Of a stretch of DNA of 9,513 nucleotides, positions 6,211 to 9,513 are shown piece after piece (the first letter of the stretch is position 1; each line of letters begins with the position of its first letter). The DNA is from Chloroflexota bacterium (GTDB taxonomy: Bacteria > Chloroflexota > Limnocylindria > QHBO01). A program made the translations under genes and the position numbers. The notes under the pieces were generated by a model, which worked only from the letters and a program-made list of their open reading frames with translations, made no database searches and was not told the DNA's origin. The stretch is from contig JAGXHP010000050.1 of assembly GCA_024636135.1 (NCBI GenBank), positions 1-9,513 on the forward strand, given 5' to 3'.

Positions 6211-6236
6211 GACCCTCCCTCTCGCTCACCGGTGGC
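6211..6236. promoter_or_regulatory. 26-bp divergent intergenic spacer with CACCGGTG palindrome
   Basis: The only non-coding DNA between two divergent membrane-protein starts. It holds the minus-strand Shine-Dalgarno (complement of CCCTCCCT at 6213-6220) and an 8-base palindrome CACCGGTG (6227-6234), which overlaps the weak GGTGG before the plus-strand ATG. No -10 box fits inside, so both promoters must lie within the opposite gene's coding sequence. Confidence 0.5.
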
Positions 6237-7430
6237 ATGAAGCAGTCGCGCGCCCGACTCATCACCTCGACATGGTCGCGGCTGAGCCCGATCTGGATCG
6301 CAGTCGCGATCGTCGCGACCCTGCGGTTGGGACTATCGCTGCTCGGAGCCGCGGTCGCAACGACCGACGTCCCCGGCCCGTGCCACTTCGAGGAAGCACG
6401 CAATGGCTGGCAGACCCTACCCGAACAGCTGCGCGAGGGTCCGGCATTCGTGCTCGCCGGTATCTGGGAACGCTGGGACGCGTGCTGGTACATGAAGATC
6501 GCCACGTTCGGCTACGAGCCCGGCGCGCACTCGGTGGCGTTTTTTCCGCTCTTCCCGGCACTGGTGATGGCGGTCGGCACACTCGGCGGCCTGCCCTATC
6601 CGGCGGCGGGGCTGGTCGTTGCCGCGGCGTCATCGATCGTGGCGACCCTCGGCATCCTGCTCATCGTGCGCGACACCCACGGCGCGGCGATGGCGCGGTG
6701 GGCGACGACCCTGCTGGCGATCTTTCCGTCGGCGTTCTTTCTCCTGGCGCCGTTCAGCGAGTCGACGTTCCTTGCTGCCGCGAGCTGGACACTGCTCCTG
6801 GCACGACGCCGCCACTGGAAGCTGGCGATCGTCGCCGCGCTGCTGGCAGGCCTGGCACGGCCGCAGGGCCTGCTGCTGGCGATCCCGCTCGCCTGGGAGG
6901 CGTGGCGAGCGGCGCGCGATCGACCCGGCCCCGACCGGCCGGCACTCCTGGCCAGTAGCCTGGCGGTGCTCGCGCCGGTCGCCGCGTTCGCTGCCTTCAG
7001 CCTGGCCGCCGCCGCGATCGCCGGCGAGTCCCCGATCGATGCGCAGGCCCTGTGGGGCGGTAGCGAGTTCCATCCGCCGTGGGCCGTGGTGGCGTCCAGC
7101 GTCGCGTGGGTCGTTGAGCGCGGCGACGTCCTCCAGGCCCTCAACCTCGCGGCGCTGCTCGGTGCCGCGGCACTGCTCGTGATGGGCGCTCGGCGCATGC
7201 CGCTCGTCTACTCCCTGTACGCTTGGCCACCATTGCTGCTGGTCGCCACGCGGCTCCAGCCGACGCCGTTGACGTCGACGACTCGCTACGTGCTGGTCCT
7301 CTTCCCGATCTTCGTCGTCGCCGCGATGCTCACCGAACGGCCGGCTCTCCGTTGGGCCTGGGTCACCGCTTCGATCGTCGGGCTGGGGATCCTCGCCACG
7401 TGGTTCGTGCAGGGAAGCTTCGTGGCCTGA
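6237..7430 (+). CDS. PIG-V/Gpi18-like polyprenyl-sugar mannosyltransferase family membrane protein
   Basis: A 397-residue integral membrane protein resembling bacterial relatives of GPI mannosyltransferase II (Gpi18, COG5542). Those are GT-C-fold enzymes thought to use a polyprenyl-phosphate sugar donor on the outer face of the membrane. Key segments: a first span at about 18-42; the loop WERWDACWYMKIATFGYEPG (77-96) with D81 in the WD-x2-WY motif; AFFPLFPALV (101-110); PSAFFLLAPFSESTFLAAA (164-182); and GLARPQG (about 200-206). About ten further spans follow. The family motifs are well kept. The product is unlikely to be a GPI anchor in a bacterium; glycolipid or cell-surface mannosylation is more plausible. 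The start lacks a strong Shine-Dalgarno. It diverges from the other GT-C-like gene and ends 33 bp before the transporter ATPase start. Confidence 0.86.
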   Translation: MKQSRARLITSTWSRLSPIWIAVAIVATLRLGLSLLGAAVATTDVPGPCHFEEARNGWQTLPEQLREGPAFVLAGIWERWDACWYMKIATFGYEPGAHSVAFFPLFPALVMAVGTLGGLPYPAAGLVVAAASSIVATLGILLIVRDTHGAAMARWATTLLAIFPSAFFLLAPFSESTFLAAASWTLLLARRRHWKLAIVAALLAGLARPQGLLLAIPLAWEAWRAARDRPGPDRPALLASSLAVLAPVAAFAAFSLAAAAIAGESPIDAQALWGGSEFHPPWAVVASSVAWVVERGDVLQALNLAALLGAAALLVMGARRMPLVYSLYAWPPLLLVATRLQPTPLTSTTRYVLVLFPIFVVAAMLTERPALRWAWVTASIVGLGILATWFVQGSFVA

Positions 7431-7451
7431 TGGGCGGAGGAGATGCGCCCG

Positions 7452-7457
7452 TATCAT
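7452..7457 (+). promoter_or_regulatory. Putative -10 box for the transporter operon, leaderless start
   Basis: TATCAT is followed by six bases (GGCGTG) and then the ATG at 7464, where homology places the ATPase start. This mirrors the folE arrangement. A purine-rich GGAGGAG (7436-7442) sits directly before an earlier in-frame ATG at 7443, too close (0-2 bases) to serve it well. No convincing -35 is seen. Confidence 0.4.
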
Positions 7458-7463
7458 GGCGTG

Positions 7464-8639
7464 ATGCAGGATGCGACCGGCGCCGTCGTCGCCTTCGAGA
7501 ACGTCACCAAGACCTATCCGGGCAGCGACGGGCCCGCGGTCGACAACCTCTCGCTCACCGTGCCGGCGGGCGAGATCTGCGTGCTCGTCGGGCCGTCCGG
7601 ATGCGGAAAGACCACGAGCATGAAGATGGTGAATCGGCTGATCGAGCCGACCGGCGGACGGATCACCATCGATGGCGAGGACGTCATGAGCCTGCCGGCG
7701 GTGGAGCTCCGCCGGCGCATCGGCTACGTGATCCAGCAGGTCGGACTCTTTCCTCATCTGACGATCGGCGACAACGTGGCCGTCGTCCCGAAGCTCCTGC
7801 GCTGGAAGGCCCCGCGGATCCGCGAGCGCGTCGAGGAGCTGCTCGACCTGGTGGGGCTCGAGCCGGGGGCGTACGGAGAGCGCTACCCGAATGAGCTGTC
7901 CGGCGGCGAGCGTCAGCGGGTCGGGGTGGCCCGCGCCCTCGCGGCCGATCCTCCGGTGATGCTCATGGACGAGCCCTTTGGCGCCGTCGATCCGATCCGC
8001 CGCGATCGACTTCAGAACGAGTTCCTGCGACTCCAGGAGCAGGTCCGCAAGACGATCATCTTCGTCACCCACGATGTGGACGAGGCGATCAAGATGGCCG
8101 ATCGGATCGCCATCCTCCAGAAGGGTGGCATCCTGGCCCAGTACGACACCCCGGCGGCCATCCTGGCCGCCCCGGCCTCCGAGTTCGTGGAGCGCTTCGT
8201 CGGCGCCGATCGCGGGCTCAAGCGCCTGTCCCTGGGTCGTGTCCGCGACCTCGACCTGATCGAGGCCATCACCGTCCGGGCGGGCGAGGACCGGGCCGCC
8301 ATCCGCGCTCGCCTTCAACGCGTGGACGAGCTCGACTACGCGCTCCTCGTCGACGACGGTGACCGACCGTTGGGCTGGATCGACCAGCAGGACCTGCGCG
8401 GATCCGGCCCGATCGACCCCGAGGCGGCGACCCCCGGCGCCCCGACGGTCGAGCGCGAGACGACCCTGCGCGACGCTCTCTCGGCCCTGCTCGGCTCGAG
8501 CGTGCAGCTCGGCGTCGTGGTCGACGAGCGCGACCGTGTGCTCGGGCTGGTGAGCGTGGACGCCATCGGCGAGCGCCTCCGAGCGCCGGTCCGCACGGCC
8601 GATGGCGAGCTCCGCGCCGTGGGAGAGGCGGCGACCTGA
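7464..8639 (+). CDS. Osmoprotectant (glycine betaine/carnitine/choline) ABC importer ATPase with CBS-like C-terminus
   Basis: The cytoplasmic ATPase subunit of a ProV/OpuCA-type compatible-solute importer, 391 residues from this ATG. Walker A is GPSGCGKTT (43-51), the Q-loop QQVGLFPHL (91-99), the signature LSGGERQRVG (145-154), Walker B VMLMDEPFGAVD (165-176), and the switch His H203 in VTHDVDEA. The GPSGCGKTTSMKMVNRLIEPT stretch is characteristic of the betaine/choline branch. Residues ~255-385 hold two CBS-like repeats (AITVRAGED... and TVERETTLRDALSALLGSSVQLGVVVDERDRVLGLVS), which in OpuA/OpuC sense ionic strength or nucleotides; the first is weak. An in-frame ATG at 7443 would add MRPYHGV, but homology and the TATCAT placement favour 7464. 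The stop shares one base with the next start (TGATG). The family is firm; the exact solute is unknown. Confidence 0.95.
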   Translation: MQDATGAVVAFENVTKTYPGSDGPAVDNLSLTVPAGEICVLVGPSGCGKTTSMKMVNRLIEPTGGRITIDGEDVMSLPAVELRRRIGYVIQQVGLFPHLTIGDNVAVVPKLLRWKAPRIRERVEELLDLVGLEPGAYGERYPNELSGGERQRVGVARALAADPPVMLMDEPFGAVDPIRRDRLQNEFLRLQEQVRKTIIFVTHDVDEAIKMADRIAILQKGGILAQYDTPAAILAAPASEFVERFVGADRGLKRLSLGRVRDLDLIEAITVRAGEDRAAIRARLQRVDELDYALLVDDGDRPLGWIDQQDLRGSGPIDPEAATPGAPTVERETTLRDALSALLGSSVQLGVVVDERDRVLGLVSVDAIGERLRAPVRTADGELRAVGEAAT

Positions 8640-9286
8640 TGGACTGGGCGTGGATCGTCCGTGAGCTCGACGAGATCGGGCGGCGGACGCTCGAGCACGT
8701 TCTGCTCACGGTGGTGGCCGTCGTCATCGGCTTTGTCATCAGCTTCGGACTGGCGCTCCTCATCCGCCAGCGACGCTGGCTCCAGGCACCCGTCATCGGC
8801 GTCAGCGGCGTTCTGTATTCGATCCCGAGCCTGGCGCTGTTCGCCATGCTCGTGCCGTTCACCGGGATTCAGAATCCGGTGACCGCCGAGATCGCGCTGG
8901 TCAGCTACACGATCCTCATCCTGCTGCGAAACGTCCTCGCCGGGCTTGACGGCGTGCCCGCCGAGGTCGTGGAGGCCGCCCGTGGCATGGGCTACACGTC
9001 CTGGCAGCGACTGTGGCGCGTCGAGCTGCCGGTCGCCCTGCCGGTGATCGTGGCGGGCATCCGCATCGCCACCGTGACGGTCATCGGCCTCGTGACGGTG
9101 ACCGCCCTCATCGGGCTGGGCGGCCTCGGCTACCTGATCGTCGACGTCGGCTACCGCCGCTTCTTCCTCACGGCCACGGTGGTCGGCTCGGTCGGCGCCA
9201 TCGTGCTCGCCATCGCGGCCGACCGCGGGTTCGTGCTGCTCCAGGGCGCGCTGACCCCGTGGGCGCGGCGCCGGACGGGAAGCTGA
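8639..9286 (+). CDS. Osmoprotectant ABC importer permease (ProW/OpuCB type)
   Basis: A membrane-spanning permease of 215 residues, the usual length for OpuCB-like subunits. Five or six hydrophobic segments occur at about 20-43, 52-75, 82-102, 133-158, 160-170 and 178-200. The coupling-helix EAA motif, VVEAARGMGYTSWQRLWRVELPVALPVIVAGI (110-141), docks on the ATPase. YSIPSLALFAMLVP (60-73) and TALIGLGGLGYLI (155-167) are typical of the betaine/choline family. The start shares one base with the ATPase stop, and a GGGAGAGG Shine-Dalgarno lies 10 bases upstream (8621-8628). The stop again shares a base with the next permease start. Two adjacent permeases suggest an OpuC-like heterodimeric pore rather than an OpuA-like homodimer. 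Confidence 0.94.
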   Translation: MDWAWIVRELDEIGRRTLEHVLLTVVAVVIGFVISFGLALLIRQRRWLQAPVIGVSGVLYSIPSLALFAMLVPFTGIQNPVTAEIALVSYTILILLRNVLAGLDGVPAEVVEAARGMGYTSWQRLWRVELPVALPVIVAGIRIATVTVIGLVTVTALIGLGGLGYLIVDVGYRRFFLTATVVGSVGAIVLAIAADRGFVLLQGALTPWARRRTGS

Positions 9287-9513
9287 TGGAGTTCTTCGGG
9301 GAGGTCGCCGGCTGGTTCGGCGATCCGACGAACTGGTCGGGCCAGGACGGGATCCCCGCACGGCTCGGTGAGCACCTCGTCCTGTCGATCATCCCGCTGG
9401 TCGGCGCGATCCTCATCGCCCTGCCCATCGGAGCGTGGATCGGCCACACCGGTCGGTTCACCAACCTCGCCATCAACGTGGCCAACGTCGGCAGGGCAAT
9501 CCCGTCGCTGGCA
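9286..9513 (+). CDS. Second osmoprotectant ABC importer permease (OpuCD type), C-terminus cut by window edge
   Basis: The first 76 residues of a second permease. A short N-terminal stretch with FFGEVAGWFGDPTNWSG (3-19) precedes HLVLSIIPLVGAILIALPIGAWIGH (30-54), the first span. Then comes NVANVGRAIPSLA (64-76), the family's conserved segment equivalent to YSIPSLA in the preceding subunit. The ATG overlaps the previous stop by one base (TGATG), with GGGAAG just upstream (9278-9283). It pairs with the first permease to form the pore. A periplasmic or lipid-anchored solute-binding protein (OsmX/OpuCC-like) would be expected next or nearby, outside the window. Confidence 0.92.
   Translation, partial: MEFFGEVAGWFGDPTNWSGQDGIPARLGEHLVLSIIPLVGAILIALPIGAWIGHTGRFTNLAINVANVGRAIPSLA

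Noticed and set aside
4585..6240. A 551-codon plus-strand open frame opposite the PAP2 and GT-C-like genes
   Set aside because: It is low-complexity and rich in Arg, Asp, Gln and His with no domain. The opposite strand carries two clear membrane proteins with conserved motifs. It is a by-product of GC-rich codon use.
6630..8318. A 562-codon minus-strand open frame across the PIG-V-like gene and the transporter ATPase
   Set aside because: It runs antisense through Walker and signature motifs of the ATPase and crosses a real gene boundary. Its composition is charged and repetitive, as expected of a shadow frame.
8336..9361. A 341-codon minus-strand open frame opposite the two permeases
   Set aside because: It is a shadow of the ATPase C-terminus and permease genes, whose EAA motif and TGATG junctions are unambiguous.
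1..9513. CRISPR array, transposon, prophage, toxin-antitoxin or defence island
   Set aside because: No regular repeats, transposase, integrase, tRNA or small paired toxin-antitoxin genes were seen. The only nuclease-like gene lacks key catalytic residues and has no defence neighbours.

Overview
This is a GC-rich bacterial window, densely coded, with very short intergenic gaps and long open frames opposite nearly every real gene. That codon pattern, together with a stand-alone B12-binding mutase subunit, MeaB, a DinB-fold protein and a ProU/OpuC-type transporter, suits an uncultivated Chloroflexota or an Actinomycetota-like bacterium. No rRNA or tRNA is present, so the phylum is an inference.

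Minus strand, 3708 down to 1: a tightly packed six-gene cluster. In transcription order it holds GTP cyclohydrolase I (folE), pterin-4a-carbinolamine dehydratase, a cobalamin-binding small subunit of an acyl-CoA mutase of the methylmalonyl-CoA type, its MeaB GTPase chaperone, a DinB-fold protein with an N-terminal extension, and a 3-hydroxyacyl-CoA dehydrogenase cut by the window edge. Gaps are 35 bp, a 4-bp overlap, 34 bp, 4 bp and 15 bp, which suggests one transcript. It joins pterin chemistry with B12-dependent short-chain acyl-CoA metabolism. The catalytic large mutase subunit is not in the window.

Middle, about 3709-7430: a 98-bp divergent control region leads into a plus-strand NERD-like protein that has lost its catalytic Glu/Lys. 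It overlaps tail-to-tail by 89 bp with a PAP2-family lipid phosphatase. The phosphatase gene lies directly behind a multi-spanning GT-C-like membrane protein on the minus strand. Divergent from the latter, only 26 bp away, is a PIG-V/Gpi18-like mannosyltransferase homologue. A polyprenyl-phosphate phosphatase next to two polyprenyl-sugar-type membrane glycosyltransferases suggests surface glycan or glycolipid assembly (inference).

Right, 7464 to the end: an osmoprotectant-type (glycine betaine/carnitine/choline) ABC importer operon. It holds an ATPase with a C-terminal CBS-like region, one complete permease, and a second permease cut by the window edge. Genes are joined by 1-base TGATG overlaps. 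The substrate-binding protein is expected beyond the right edge.

No mobile element, CRISPR array, RNA gene or obvious defence system was seen, and the families are ordinary. The points most worth checking are the NERD pseudoenzyme, two probable leaderless starts preceded by TATGAT/TATCAT boxes, an AT-rich hairpin between the mutase subunit and meaB, and the extended DinB protein.
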